A stretch of DNA of 64,000 bases from Osedax fenrisi (lineage: Eukaryota; Annelida; Polychaeta; Sabellida; Siboglinidae): assembly GCA_964019155.1 (NCBI GenBank), contig OZ025240.1, positions 93,493,198-93,557,197 of the forward strand, read 5' to 3'. The notes beneath the pieces are model-generated. The model was not told where the DNA came from. It saw only the letters and a list, made by a program, of their open reading frames with translations, and ran no database searches. Positions 34,959-46,325 of the stretch are shown here, piece by piece. The position numbers were made by a program, and so were the translations under genes. Position 1 is the stretch's first letter; each line of letters opens with the position of its first letter.

Positions 34959-35117
34959 TGTGTTAATGAGGCCTTTAATAAACTCTCCAATAACCATAAT
35001 GGAGACAGACAAGATCATATAGCAAGATTCATTAGAATCGAATATTATATTCGCGATATTCGTAAAAATAGTTCAAAGAATACTCTAAAGGATGAATTAA
35101 ATTTAATTTTTAAATAA
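34959..35117 (+). CDS. Unidentified coding-like frame (possible terminal exon)
   Basis: Open to TAA at 35115-35117 with codon use unlike the background (GGA GAC AGA CAA GAT, CGC GAT ATT CGT). A stretch reads GDRQDHIARFIRIEYYIRDI; the end is KDELNLIFK. A phase 0 acceptor AATGAG precedes GCC at 34971. I do not recognise the protein. It may be a terminal exon of an unseen gene or a transposon relic. It lies in the last L2 intron. Confidence 0.3.
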   Translation, partial: CVNEAFNKLSNNHNGDRQDHIARFIRIEYYIRDIRKNSSKNTLKDELNLIFK

Positions 35118-35647
35118 TCAAATTAATAAAAATAAATAATTCCTTTAAATTATATCGAATCGGTATTTAGCATACTAATACATATTATGATAAGTAATAT
35201 GGGTTAAGTAGTAGGTTAATCGTAGTAATAATCCCAAGATTCTAACTAACCAATTTAACATGGTAATACATTGTGTGATTTACACACGTATGAAATAAAC
35301 ATGATTATGCTAATTATTTACATACTTCCGTGTGCACCAAATAGTTATGGCATTCAATTTTTTCTTTAGTATACATTTTACTTATAATAATATTATAATA
35401 TTATATAATTAATACATATATATGAGATATATCTATATATTATTTATATATTAATATTAAAATTGAGATAATAAACGAGTGTAAATAATGATCGAATTTA
35501 CACTCTATATATGGATACATAAATATAACTATTTAGTATTTTAAAAGAAATATATAGTATTATTGGATATATGTTTATAGGGTGTTGGAACATTTCGTTG
35601 TTATATTACTTATGGGTCATATATATTACGTAAATAATTTTACATTC

Positions 35648-35715
<68 letters not shown>

Positions 35716-36069
35716 TTATTAATATATTGTTAATCAATTAATTAATTTATTTATTTGTGTGTTTAAAAATAATTTCGCGTAATATTTGTTGATTAGTATA
35801 CATTGAACCAAGTTTAGAAAATAATAATGTTTGGGCGTATAATTTATACAAAATGTCCATACAGAACTAAATCTTAATATTGTCTACAAATAAATGGAAA
35901 ATATATATATATATATGTTTTTTATTATTCATTATTTGAAAAAATAATAAAATATATTCAAATATCATACGATAATTAATTAAATTGTAAATTTCTTTCA
36001 TGGCTATCTTTTAAAAAAATGTTCCCATATTATTATATTTTACATTATCTAACAAATTATTACATTATC

Positions 36070-36106
<37 letters not shown>

Positions 36107-36160
36107 CAGAATATATTGTATATTAGTTTGTTTAAAATAATGAATATTAATTTAATTTAG
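35118..36160. other. AT-rich intron stretch
   Basis: Contains (TA)n tracts at 35650-35709 and 36073-36104. No other feature seen before L2 exon E. Confidence 0.6.
35650..35709. repeat. (TA)n microsatellite
   Basis: 60 bases of pure TA. Confidence 0.97.
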
Positions 36161-36228
36161 ATACCTGTTGGAATTTCTGTACAAGTGATAAATGTAATGC
36201 TATCTCAATTAACATATTTAAAAGTTAA
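36161..36228 (+). CDS. L2 terminal exon E (C8, C9, C10)
   Basis: Acceptor TTTAATTTAG|AT, phase 1, stop TAA at 36226-36228. Motif TCWNFCTSDKCNA is a near-textbook LU terminus; the matching L3 exon reads ICWEHCTGNRCNN. Confidence 0.8.
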
Positions 36229-36231
36229 TAT

Positions 36232-36271
<40 letters not shown>

Positions 36272-36281
<10 letters not shown>

Positions 36282-36450
36282 GATTTATTATGTCATGTTA
36301 TACAGCATTAAATAATGGATAAGTTAATAAACAAATGTATTTATTTTTTTTGTGAGAACTTCCCCAATCATCATATTCTATAGAATCTATAGATAAGTTT
36401 AAAAGAAGAATAAGTTTCGAAAATTCTCATGAGTAAAAAAATGTATATAC
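36272..36450 (-). mobile_element. LINE D 3' UTR fragment
   Basis: Copy of 19882-20010 (shared GATTTATTAT, AATGGATAAGTTAA, AATCATCATATTCTA, ACTCATGAGTAAAAAAATGT). No coding part left. Confidence 0.7.
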
Positions 36451-36519
36451 AAATACTTATATATATATATATATATATATTTATAAAGTAGTATTTTCCA
36501 GTCCAATAAAAATTGCACT

Positions 36520-37650
36520 AATTAAGAATATTTATAAAAAAATAGGATAACTAGTTATTTATAAATTATTGACTGATATCCATAATTCCTGAAGTTTCTA
36601 AAATATTGAAAAGCTAATAGAAAATAGAGTGAATGTATTCATCGCAAAACATAATACCATATCACCATCAAGATTTGAGTATCAAAATAATATATCCATT
36701 GTTGATATTTGATGACATTGTATATAGATCTAATTTTTAAATAACAGAATACAATGAAAGTAAATACAGTATTATTAGATATTTAAAATTTATTTAATAT
36801 GATAAACTATGATATATTATTTTACAAATTACAAATATATGGTATAAGAGTAATTTTCGAAATTATTTAAAATCCTATCTAGATATCAACAAAATGATAT
36901 CTATTAATAATATACATTTTAATATAAAATATAATCACAATAGGTACCTCAGTAATACTTATTCAATCTATTACACTTTATTATATAACCTACAACCATA
37001 GATTTATAGTTTACACTATTATAGTGTAAACTATAAATATATGCCTATAACCTACAACCTACAATTTATTGTGCTTGTTTATTAATAAACAATTGTTTAT
37101 TGTTGTTTTTTTCTATCTGGAGTATAATTCATACACGTCTAAAATAATATATCTGTGTATGCTTTAAAGGAGCTATTATGTATTATATTCGCAAATAATT
37201 GTTTATTATATATATTATTCAAACTCTTTCTTTAAAAAATTCAAATAAATTCATTTCATTTCATATATATTAACGATCTACCTAAAATAGTTAACAATAA
37301 TTAAATAGAGTTATCATATTATTTGCTTTTGATACTTCATTAACATAGTTATCAAATGATATCGATAACCTTAAAACAGAAACAATATTTATATTAAAAA
37401 AGTAATATATTGGTTATACATTAAACAAGGCTAAACTTTAGTAGCATTCACATTCATTTTATATTTCAAAACCAACATTTAATAACATGTAATCATTGTA
37501 TTGTTATTAATCAAATGTATAGCTTAAATAAACACACCCATTTAGGAATTTATTTATATTTAGATGATCAATTAAATATAAAATCATATAAATAAATAAA
37601 AAATAACTTATTATAAATATTATACGCACTATAGTGCATACTTTATAAAT
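36520..37650 (+). pseudogene. LINE F reverse transcriptase, strongly decayed
   Basis: Frame pieces in order: ISIIPEVSKIL, ENRVNVFIAKHNTISPSRFE, VLLDI, NYDILFYKLQIYGIR, a broken G-x-P-Q-G region near 36940, FAFDTSL at about 37319-37340 (F-A-D-D with the first Asp changed to Phe) and HLGIYLYLDDQLN near 37540-37575. The order is that of a LINE RT. Many stops and frameshifts. Confidence 0.75.
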
Positions 37651-38627
37651 GCTTTATAAAGAAAGAATCATCATATATTACATCCGGTAAAGTATATTTA
37701 CTGTTAACTCTTTACGTGTCATTCATATAATCTGTATAATGTATAGTCAATACTTACTCACAATATACTTACTCTTTTTAATATTTCAAAAATTAGTGGA
37801 AAAATAATTTAAAATATATTAAAAAATACAACAAATATTTAAAATATTTAAAAAATGTTTTAAAAAAATGTCGAAAACCCAAAACCAAACCCAAACCATA
37901 TTCGAAATTTATACTAAATGTTATAATGGTAATAAAAATAATATACAATTAAATATTTAATAATTTAAATTATTGGATTATTTAGTAATTACTGAATAAT
38001 ACAGAAAATTAATAAATTAATATACTAACTATTTAACTAAAGTTAATATGAAAATAAAATATAATGAAAATATATAAATAATAATATTAATTTGTTTAAC
38101 TCTTATAAATATATAGATTGATATCATCTAAAGTAATATGGTTTCTAAATATGATCACATTTATAATCAATATCCAGTTTTCAATAAAACCTTTTATAAT
38201 CAATTAACTCATTCGATTAGTATTATATCATTAATAAATTATATATGTTAAATGATACACATATAGTTTAAAATCATATTATATTACAAGTTTATTATAT
38301 GTGTAAGTAAAACCCATATAATAATGTGATATAGGATATCTAAATACAGATTTATTAAAATTTAAAATTATTTCAATAATAATTTAATTAATATATTTTA
38401 ATTAAAATAAGTCACCCAAATAATTATATTTGTATTATAATTAAATTATTTTTATTTAATTTAATATTTATATATGTGTAAAATATTAATAATAATATAT
38501 ACATATCAATATCACATCCATATATGACATATATACACATTAATGTATACTTATATATATATAATGATATATACGTATATGTTTTATAATTACATTTTTT
38601 AATATATATATATATAATTGTTTAAAG
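37651..38627. other. AT-rich stretch, no gene seen
   Basis: Only A/T-rich low-complexity sequence; a small unassigned patch near 37860-37905 (AAAACCCAAAACCAAACCCA). Confidence 0.5.
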
Positions 38628-38743
38628 ATTCCATATTTATTAAAGATATAGGGTACAGTGATTTACAAAGATCCTGGGCTTTAAACATGAATAATAATAT
38701 TCATTCAATAGATGGTTATAATTTTAATAAAGTAATATTATAA
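38628..38743 (+). other. Short open frame after an AG|AT acceptor
   Basis: Phase 1 frame to TAA with fairly complex codons (KDIGYSDLQRSWALNM). It begins AG|AT like the LU exon E sequences but has no cysteine. Not identified; possibly a decayed exon or transposon piece. Confidence 0.2.
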
Positions 38744-38771
38744 TATCAAATATATATGATCTAATGTATAA

Positions 38772-38772
<1 letters not shown>

Positions 38773-38833
<61 letters not shown>
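38773..38833. repeat. (TA)n microsatellite
   Basis: About 61 bases of TA. Confidence 0.97.
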
Positions 38834-38836
<3 letters not shown>

Positions 38837-39439
38837 AAATATATAATTAAATATAAAGATATACATTACATATATAATAAGTATGTATATAAGTTATAAA
38901 AAAAATATATATATAAGTATAGTTATCTTACTATATAAAATAAATATATATATATATATATATATATTACATATTCATAAGTTATGCATAATTCCGTGGT
39001 GTATAAAGTCGATATTTCATTACCTAAAATATATCACTAGATGAGTTGTCTAATGGATGTATTATTAAATTCCAATAAGAAGTATCATATAAAATAAATA
39101 AAAATAACTATATATTTTATAATTTTTGAAATGAAATTATATAAATTATATATATAATGGTAGCTACAGGTAAGCATTATAGTTTATGTTATATAAGATT
39201 TATTATCTTAAATATGTATTACATTATACATTTTTTAATTTCATTAGAATCCAATTTAAGATATATGCGATTATAAAAATATAATAATAGAGGTTATAAT
39301 AGAGTTATTCATAGACTTTTCAAATACAAGTTGAAAATCTGTATTTCTATATAATAGTATTACTATTGTATTTCTTCACATGGGATATTGGCTACAATTG
39401 ACTTGAAGATATAGCAAAATGTCTATTCCACTTGATTAC

Positions 39440-40205
39440 TAATATACAATGATAATACTTGAAATATATGTAGAGACTTAAATGTTATATCGGTACTTTT
39501 AGGATGACAAGAAGGATATATAATATATCCATACTTTCTCAATTTATTAGATAGTCTAGCATACGTTATTCTTTGTACATAACGTGATTTTTCAGTTACA
39601 GAGCAGTTATTAATTTATTTTAGTATGGTTCATACAAGGCTAAGTCACAATCGCTTATTAATACAGGAATGTCATATATCCATTAATAATATCCTATTAC
39701 CTCCATTACACATTACATTTAGATTAATGAAGATTTTGTAAAAGTATTGGATAACGAGGTGCATGATTTTACTCATTTACAACAAATATTTCCAAATATT
39801 ATTGAAACTAAGTTAATGAGAGAAATTATAATGGATCAACAAATAGTGTTAATGAGTAATACTAATGTTGATGTATGTATGAGACATATTGAATTAAGAG
39901 CTGACTATAATTAGAGTCAATTATTTAAAAAAAATTCTAAAATCATAGATGTACAGAATATGTAAATATTGTGGAAGAATTGCTTATATGTTTTATAGAT
40001 ATCTGAGTTCGTATGTCCATAAACATTCATTTTCTTAGTGCACATCTAGATTATTTTTCTGATAACTTTGTTGACTATAGAGAAGAACAATGAAGGTGCT
40101 TTAATCATGATATTGTAACAATAGAAGATATATACCAAGACAATGTAACTTAAAATATTAACATATTAGATGATTATTTTTTGAGTCAAAAAGAGATATA
40201 AAAGA
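39440..40205 (+). pseudogene. Relic of a widespread metazoan repeat-borne protein family
   Basis: Several frame pieces fit, in order, an uncharacterised protein that is multicopy in many invertebrate genomes: ISVLLG-stop-QEGYIIYP (39490-39550), NNILLPPLHITFRLMKIL (39690-39740), FVKVLDNEVHDFTHLQQIFP (39732-39800), then after a frameshift HLDYFSDNF...EEQ-stop-RCFNHDI (40040-40110). The last part corresponds to the family's H-L-D-F-F-P-E-N ... E-Q-G-E-R-F-H-Q-D-I block. At least six stops and two frameshifts. Family recognition is from memory; its biological role is not established to my knowledge. Confidence 0.6.
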
Positions 40206-40761
40206 CTCACAATATAAGAAAATCATTACAATAATCGTTTAATCAATTAATATTATAACATTATCTATGTATATTTTTTTAATTTTGTATCATTATTTAT
40301 TAAAATATACCAAATACTATTGAAATAAAGTAATTACATTTCGTTATTTTGTTTATTTTTCCTATTTTTGTGATTTTTTCATAAATTTTCAAACTCTAAA
40401 TAAATAAAAAACTTGATCTGATATGAAAAAACTACATACATATTTGAAATCAGTGTGAAAAACGAGTCCAGAATCAGTTAACAGAACACAGACCTAAGAT
40501 AATTTGTTGTTCAAATGTCGACCAGTATTACTAATGACTATATAAGTAATATATTATAATTAATAGCATTTCATAATACATTTATATTAAGCATTATAAA
40601 ATAATATGTATATTTATTGTAATTGATATTAATATATGATACGAATACCTACTTTTATAGTGACTACAAATATCTTTCAGTTGTCTACAAGGTTAACCCT
40701 AATTTATAAATTTAATATAAATATGTTCTATATAAACATATCGTATTGTATAAAATTACAT

Positions 40762-40834
<73 letters not shown>

Positions 40835-40864
40835 TACATGTACAATGTACATGTATATGAATTT
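40206..40864. other. AT-rich stretch with long (TA)n
   Basis: No gene seen; holds the (TA)n tract 40770-40830 next to a (CA)n run and the palindromic TACATGTACAATGTACATGTA at 40837-40857. Confidence 0.6.
40770..40830. repeat. (TA)n microsatellite
   Basis: About 61 bases of TA. The open frames over it on both strands are artefacts. Confidence 0.97.
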
Positions 40865-41763
40865 GAATGATGATGACGATAATGATGATTATATTTAGTA
40901 TAAAATAGAATATAACACGGACAAAATAATAAATGATATATATCACTTATATAAAGGAGTATTATATACCACAGACTAAAGTGATACAGTGGAGTTTTAT
41001 ATACTATAGACTGCAGTGATATAGTGGAGTGTTGTATACTACAGACTGTATTGATATAGAGGAGTGTAATATAATAATAAGATAATAATAATACGATAAC
41101 AATTAAAAATAATACACGTTGAATTTTACACGGAAAAAAAATAATAAGATGGATGATTTAATGATTAAAGGTAGAGAGAAAATAAGAAATAAGATGTATA
41201 CATCTTCTATTGGATCTAATAGAACGCATGGTAATAGGGAGCGAGTTTTTCATTCCATAGGGTGGGGCCAGTATTTTTAAAAGATCTATAATTTAAGTTT
41301 TACTAGAGTTCTCGGAGATAAGTAGAGGATCCTCTCAAATAAACAATACGGTTAATTTCAATTTTCGCGCCATACACGATGACCTGCGCAGTAGATGATG
41401 CAATGGGTGATGCAATGTGCGACGCCCTTTGGGCGTGTCTTGTCGTAACGCTTACTTTCATACATTATCACGACATGTATGCTATGATACAATCGTGTTA
41501 TTCTATGTACATCTATTTATAGATATGTGGTAGAACAACTATGTAATATCTATTTATATCTATAATATATGTGTGTGTGTTTGTGTGTGTATCTGTGCGT
41601 GTGAATAAAAAAAAAATATATATATATATACTATACTATACTATAGTATCAAAGTATAAAATTAAGTATATTATATACAAATAAATTTTATAAAATTACA
41701 ACTGGATTACAACTCCGTTTTAGTACATCCCATACTATTAATATATAATTATGCATAAATGAT

Positions 41764-41811
41764 ATAGAGCTAGAGAGTTTTTCTAGTAGTACTACTTTTC
41801 TCTAGCTCTAT
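41764..41811. repeat. Hairpin: 13-bp stem, 22-nt loop
   Basis: ATAGAGCTAGAGA and TCTCTAGCTCTAT around a loop containing CTAGTAGTACTACT. It lies between the two direct repeats of the insertion. Confidence 0.8.
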
Positions 41812-42033
41812 GATAAAGTATAACACCTATCAATTATATATGTTATATTTTTATATTTAACAATACTATTTTATATTACCTTATTAAATCAACTTGTAAT
41901 ACACAATCTAAATATTGATAAATTGTCAATATAGTAAGTTTAATACATAGGAAGAATTATCAAATAATGAAGTAATTAATCAATACCGTTAATATTAATT
42001 TTCGCGCTAAACACAATTTCCACAATAACACAC

Positions 42034-42072
42034 TCATCGATATAAAGAAAGTCACTTTCTTTATATCGATGA
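42034..42072. repeat. Perfect 39-nt hairpin with a one-base loop
   Basis: TCATCGATATAAAGAAAGT, then C, then the exact reverse complement. It is present only in the second direct repeat, so it was added there. TCATCAATATAAAGAAAGT at 30689 differs from one arm by one base. Confidence 0.9.
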
Positions 42073-42610
42073 ACACACTTACCTGCGCACTGGGTGTGGT
42101 GGGTGACGCAATTAGCGTGACTTTTCGTAATGCTTCATTTCATACAGTATTTACGACATGTATGGTATAATACATTCGTGGAATGCTATGAACCTCTATT
42201 TAAAGATATGTAGTAGAAAAACTAGAAAATATCTAATATTTATTGCGTATTAATCATATTATTTATACCTAGTTATTTTACCTAATTAAATCTTATATAC
42301 ATATTCCATTATAATAATGTATATTTACAAACTAATGAACTAATTAGTTCATTAGTGCATCAGTACTTTAATGTGGGATGTGAAATAAATCACAGAAATA
42401 TTAAACAGAAATAAGTGTATAAATTAACACTAATAGATGGTATATATATATATATATATATGTTTGTGTATATGTGTGTATGTGTGTGCGTATGTATATA
42501 TTATACAATTATATTGATATATAATTCTATTAATAATAATTTTTAATGATAAGAGATATATTTTATAAAATATAATATTTCACTATAGATATCGCTGTTG
42601 TAATATTCAA

Positions 42611-42800
42611 TGTATTTATTTGACTTATACAATTGTATATATTAATATACAAATTTGAATATATATTGAATACATAAATTAATGATATTAAAAGTGTTTA
42701 TTTGACCTATAAAATATACAAAATTGGAACATATATTGCATAAATAAAATAATTATATCCAAAGTGTTTATTTGACCCATAATATATACACTGTTGGAAC
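42611..42800. repeat. Three imperfect 70-82-bp tandem units
   Basis: GTGTTTATTTGACC-type starts at 42612, 42694 and 42764, followed by ATAAAATATACA...TTGGAAC. Near the right end of the insertion. Confidence 0.7.
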
Positions 42801-44540
42801 GTTGATATATATTTTACGTTGACGCGCAACGCGTTTGGTTGCTTGGGGAGCATTTTGGTAACGAATAGAAGGTAAATTGTACGTTTTTTTAAATAGATCA
42901 GAGATATAGCTAGGGGTTAAAGAACATATTTATTTTTGGAGTATAAATAGTAGTCGTAATTTACACCTGAGGGAGAAGGTAGCCCCAAACAAGATTATTG
43001 ATGTGATGTTGTAGTAGAGTGATCCAGTTGTGTTATTAAGTAAGTAGTACGTGTTGAGGAACGGATATTCCGATGAAATGGATCAGTAGATTTAGCAGGA
43101 AGTAAATTCAGTAGGGAAGAACAGTAGTCAAGTCCGGAAAGTACAAGAGCATTACTTAGAGTTATAGTAAGGTTTCTGGAAAGTGATGTCCGCATTTTTT
43201 AATTCTGAAAAGATGAAAGTTGGAGGATTTTGTTATGGATGATATGTGATTCATAAATGATAATTTGTCATCAAATAATAATCCTAGTTTTTTGGAGGAA
43301 TGGGAAGGAGAAATAATCATGTTATTTAGATTAAAGTTTGGAAAGAAAGTATCATAAGTATATATGTTAAGTAAAGTAGTCTTAGAGGATTTCATTAATA
43401 GTTTATTGGATATGAGCCATTATATTATGCAATTAGAATACTCGATTAATTCAGAGTGGATGGTATAATGAGAATTTATAGGGAGAAAGGTAAACAGTTG
43501 AATATCATCAGCAAAAATATGTTAGTGTATATTTGGATAGTTCTTAATTATATCAGAAATAGTATGGATATAAATAGAAAAGAGGGATTTACATAGAACG
43601 GATCACTGGGAAATACCGTGTTTAAGTGGACAAAGGGGCGATTAAGATTTTTCAATATAATAGAGATTTTACGGTTTGTCAGATATGAAATAAACCATTG
43701 TAATGCTAAGTCAGATATACTCATCATAGTAAGCCGAGAAATTAATATGTTATTGTCCAGGGTGTCAAAAGCAGATGATATGTCAAGTAGGATTAGCTGG
43801 AAAACGTGTTGCTATTTAAGATAGATAATATGATGTCAGTAATGCGGATGAGAGCTGTTTCGGTGATTATTTTTATTTATCTGGTCGATGAGTTGTTGAA
43901 AACAATTATTTCTAGTATTTTTATTAAAAATGGTAGGTGGGAGATCGGGCGATAATTGCTAAGGTAGTTTGGGTCGAGGTTTTGTTTTTTTTTAGAATAG
44001 GAGAGATTATAGTAGTCTCGAGGCAGGGTGAAACCTGGCCAGAGTTTTGTGAGTTAGCAATAATATTCAAGATAATAGGAGAAAATAAGTGTGAAAGTGT
44101 GTGATATTATGATATAAGTAGGGGATCTGTGAGATTTCATGAGTAGGTTATTTACTTCATACAGTGAAGAGATAGTGAATATATTTAATGAGTCAATAGG
44201 ATGGGTAATATAGATGGTATGATTGAGTATTTATGGAGTTGACGCGAAAATAATATTATTAATGCTTGCAATTTTATTTCAAAGAATTTTTCAAAAAGAC
44301 AGCATAATTGAAAATTTGACGTGTTCTGTAAAATGGGGAGTATTTTTTCATCTGGAGGAGAGAGAATTTTATTTGCCATTTTAAATAATTTGTGAAAATC
44401 GGAGGAGATCAATGCTATCTTTTTGTTATAATATATGGATTTTGAACGATATATAGTAGATTTGTAATTTTTGTTAGCTAATGATATAGCTAATTTTGGA
44501 TTATATGGTAGATTTCAGTACTAAGTATATGTAATATACT

Positions 44541-45113
44541 ATTTTGAGGCATGCCCCCTGATAAAATCATAGAACCGTCCATGTTTTAATATAATATTAT
44601 AAATTTGTACGAAAATAAATTTAAAATTAAATAATATTAACTTATAACAATAAATATAATTAAATCATGTGATAAATTCGAAAAAGGTTAAATAGAGTGT
44701 ATTCGATAATTGTATATTACAAATTAAACCTACATTATAATTTGTTTTGTTTTAATAGTAATTAATAATGTTTATCCTATAATATTATAATTTAACTACC
44801 ACGTATTTCATAAAATCATTTTTGTTTCAAGGTATAATTAAAATAATGTATTTTATTGGAAATATATGATAATATTATACACAATTTGATAATAATATTG
44901 CAATTTCTTTATACATTGAATAATTAAAATAATTATAATATTTTACTTTATTAATTATTATACTAAATAATTCATATTGAAACAATATCGGTGTGTGATA
45001 TGATTTTATATATATATATATATAACCAGTTATCTTCAGATTATTATTATTATTTGTAATACTTTATCTTTAGTATAAATAATATAAGTAAATCAAATGT
45101 TATCTCAAAATAG
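44541..45113. other. AT-rich stretch upstream of L3 exon B
   Basis: No promoter or first exon recognised. The in-frame ATG at 45097 would give MLSQNR before exon B but no signal peptide. Confidence 0.4.
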
Positions 45114-45187
45114 AGATACACATTCAACGTGCATACTGTGTAGTAGCGGTCGTCATATCAATTCGGAATATACGCAATGTGAAATAG
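45114..45187 (+). CDS. L3 exon B (C1, C2, C3)
   Basis: Acceptor TCTCAAAATAG|A, donor G|GTATCT. Motif STCILCSSGRH...TQCEIG, the same C-x2-C-x12-C-E-[IL]-G as L2. Alternatively it starts at ATG 45097. Confidence 0.78.
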
Positions 45188-45331
45188 GTATCTAATACAT
45201 AATGTATAATTAATCACTACCTATTACTCATATATTATACATATATTTATATTATTTATTTATCACTTAAATATATATTGTATTATATATATATATATAA
45301 TTATTTATATTAAAAATATATATACCTTTAG

Positions 45332-45405
45332 GAAGTCATTTAATTACGGATGTGATACAATGTAAATCGAATTGTTACTCTGTAGTGTACCATATCGATG
45401 ACATG
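45332..45405 (+). CDS. L3 exon C (C4, C5)
   Basis: Acceptor TATACCTTTAG|GA, donor ATG|GTAGTA, 74 nt as in L2. Motif VIQCKSNCYSVVYHIDD. Confidence 0.82.
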
Positions 45406-45423
45406 GTAGTATATTTATATATA

Positions 45424-45533
45424 TTGTTATTGTTATTGTTATTTTTATTTGGTGGAGTCCTTTCATTCCGTCCAGGAACTTAGATGAAGTTTTCACTTAT
45501 AACCATATATATGCTCTAATGTAACTTCGAAGC
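45424..45533 (-). mobile_element. SINE, 3' part only
   Basis: Tail (ATTGTT)n plus TTGGTGGAGTCCTTTCAT and AACTTAGATGAAGTTTTCAC match the other SINE copies; the tRNA head is missing and a (TA)n tract follows. Confidence 0.85.
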
Positions 45534-45534
45534 C

Positions 45535-45577
<43 letters not shown>

Positions 45578-45706
45578 GATGATGATGACAAGTAACGGTT
45601 TACCTATCACTGACAGTAAGGTGATGTAATCCTCTCCGGCGGAGGGCCTACGCTAAGAGTGATTTAAAAATGTTTTTTTTTCATTCCTGATTATACTGTC
45701 AAATAT

Positions 45707-45709
<3 letters not shown>

Positions 45710-45749
<40 letters not shown>
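45710..45749. repeat. (TA)n microsatellite
   Basis: About 40 bases of TA in the L3 intron. A 10-bp stem (GGGTAATTGT / ACAATTACCC) with a 22-nt loop lies nearby at 45825-45866. Confidence 0.93.
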
Positions 45750-45752
<3 letters not shown>

Positions 45753-46005
45753 TATATATTTATATACCATTATATTTATATAATGGAATTAAATTATTTG
45801 ATATCTGTCAACAAGTTAAATTAAGGGTAATTGTCTCGACAAGCAGCAATGCTTCTACAATTACCCAGGTACTTGTACCTAACTCTGATAATAATAATAA
45901 TAATAATAATAATATGTATATATATCTGGAATATGTGAATAACAAAATATATATTTTTATTTGGTCAATATAGGGCTATCGTATGTTTAGTCAAATTTAA
46001 CTAAA

Positions 46006-46325
46006 AACTGCATGTGTGGCTCAGTGGCTAAGGCGTCAGACACACAAGCAGTAGGACATGGGTTCGACCCTCGTCCGGACCATTAAATTGATTAAATTAA
46101 TTTTATAAAATGGGTCTTAAAATATTATTTAGAAGTGATCTTATATAATTGTGTATAAATAAATGATCTGCTCTCGTTAAAACCATGGATGCTTTAACAT
46201 AAGAGCGGCTTCGAAGGGACATAAGAGCCATATATGGTTATAAGTGAAAACTTCATCTAAGTTCCTGGATGGGATGAAAGGACTCCACCAAATAAAAATA
46301 ACAATAACAATAACAATAACAATAG
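46006..46325 (+). mobile_element. tRNA-derived SINE, copy 3 (best preserved)
   Basis: Box A TGGCTCAGTGGCTAAGG, box B GGGTTCGACCCTC, body with GAGCGGCTTCGAAGGGACAT, tail AATAAAAATAACAATAACAA. Both promoter boxes are close to the pol III consensus. Confidence 0.94.

Larger units (their letters stand above)
19252..36228 (+). other. Gene L2: Ly6/uPAR-like three-finger protein, four exons
   Basis: Exons 19252-19334, 19738-19811, 27716-27746 and 36161-36228. Phases match L1 and L3; split codons are G|GA at B/C and A|AT at D/E. The joined frame has exactly ten cysteines in LU order, C1 to C10 spanning 66 residues, ending in the textbook C-x4-C-N (CTSDKCN). The short tail (AISINIFKS) is not hydrophobic, so the product is probably secreted. 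Introns are 0.4, 7.9 and 8.4 kb and contain LINE D, two satellites, a 450-bp tandem array, a hAT MITE, a foldback element and LINE A. No signal-peptide exon was identified. Confidence 0.75.
41331..42850. mobile_element. Unclassified 1.5-kb insertion with two direct repeats
   Basis: Inserted into LINE A between ...GATAAGTAGAGGA and AGCATTTTGGTAACG. It contains two diverged direct copies of a CpG-rich ~220-260-bp unit (41350-41560 and 41985-42240; shared AATTTTCGCGC, GACATGTATG, TTTATAGATATGT), separated by AT-rich sequence. It could be a short LTR-like or TRIM element or a composite; no coding frame. Confidence 0.6.
40865..44540 (-). mobile_element. LINE A, long copy, interrupted by a 1.5-kb insertion
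   Basis: Read leftward from 44540: the endonuclease-RT linker (ANKILSPPDEKILPILQNTS), then ISPILKKNK, RT motif LLDISSAFDTLDNN (43790-43750), GISQ followed by a TGA where Gly is expected (43618-43601), FADDIQLF (43516-43495), the post-RT region SSKKLGLLFDDKLSFMNHIS, SGLDYCSSLLNLLPAK, then 3' UTR with 35-bp units. The catalytic A-D-D is intact but several stops and frameshifts make it inactive. The endonuclease is missing (5' truncation). Comparison with 61860 shows uninterrupted sequence GTAGAGGAGCATTTTGG where this copy carries 41331-42850. Confidence 0.88.

Noticed and set aside
43618..43824. Plus-strand 68-codon frame
   Set aside because: Shadow of the minus-strand LINE A RT domain.
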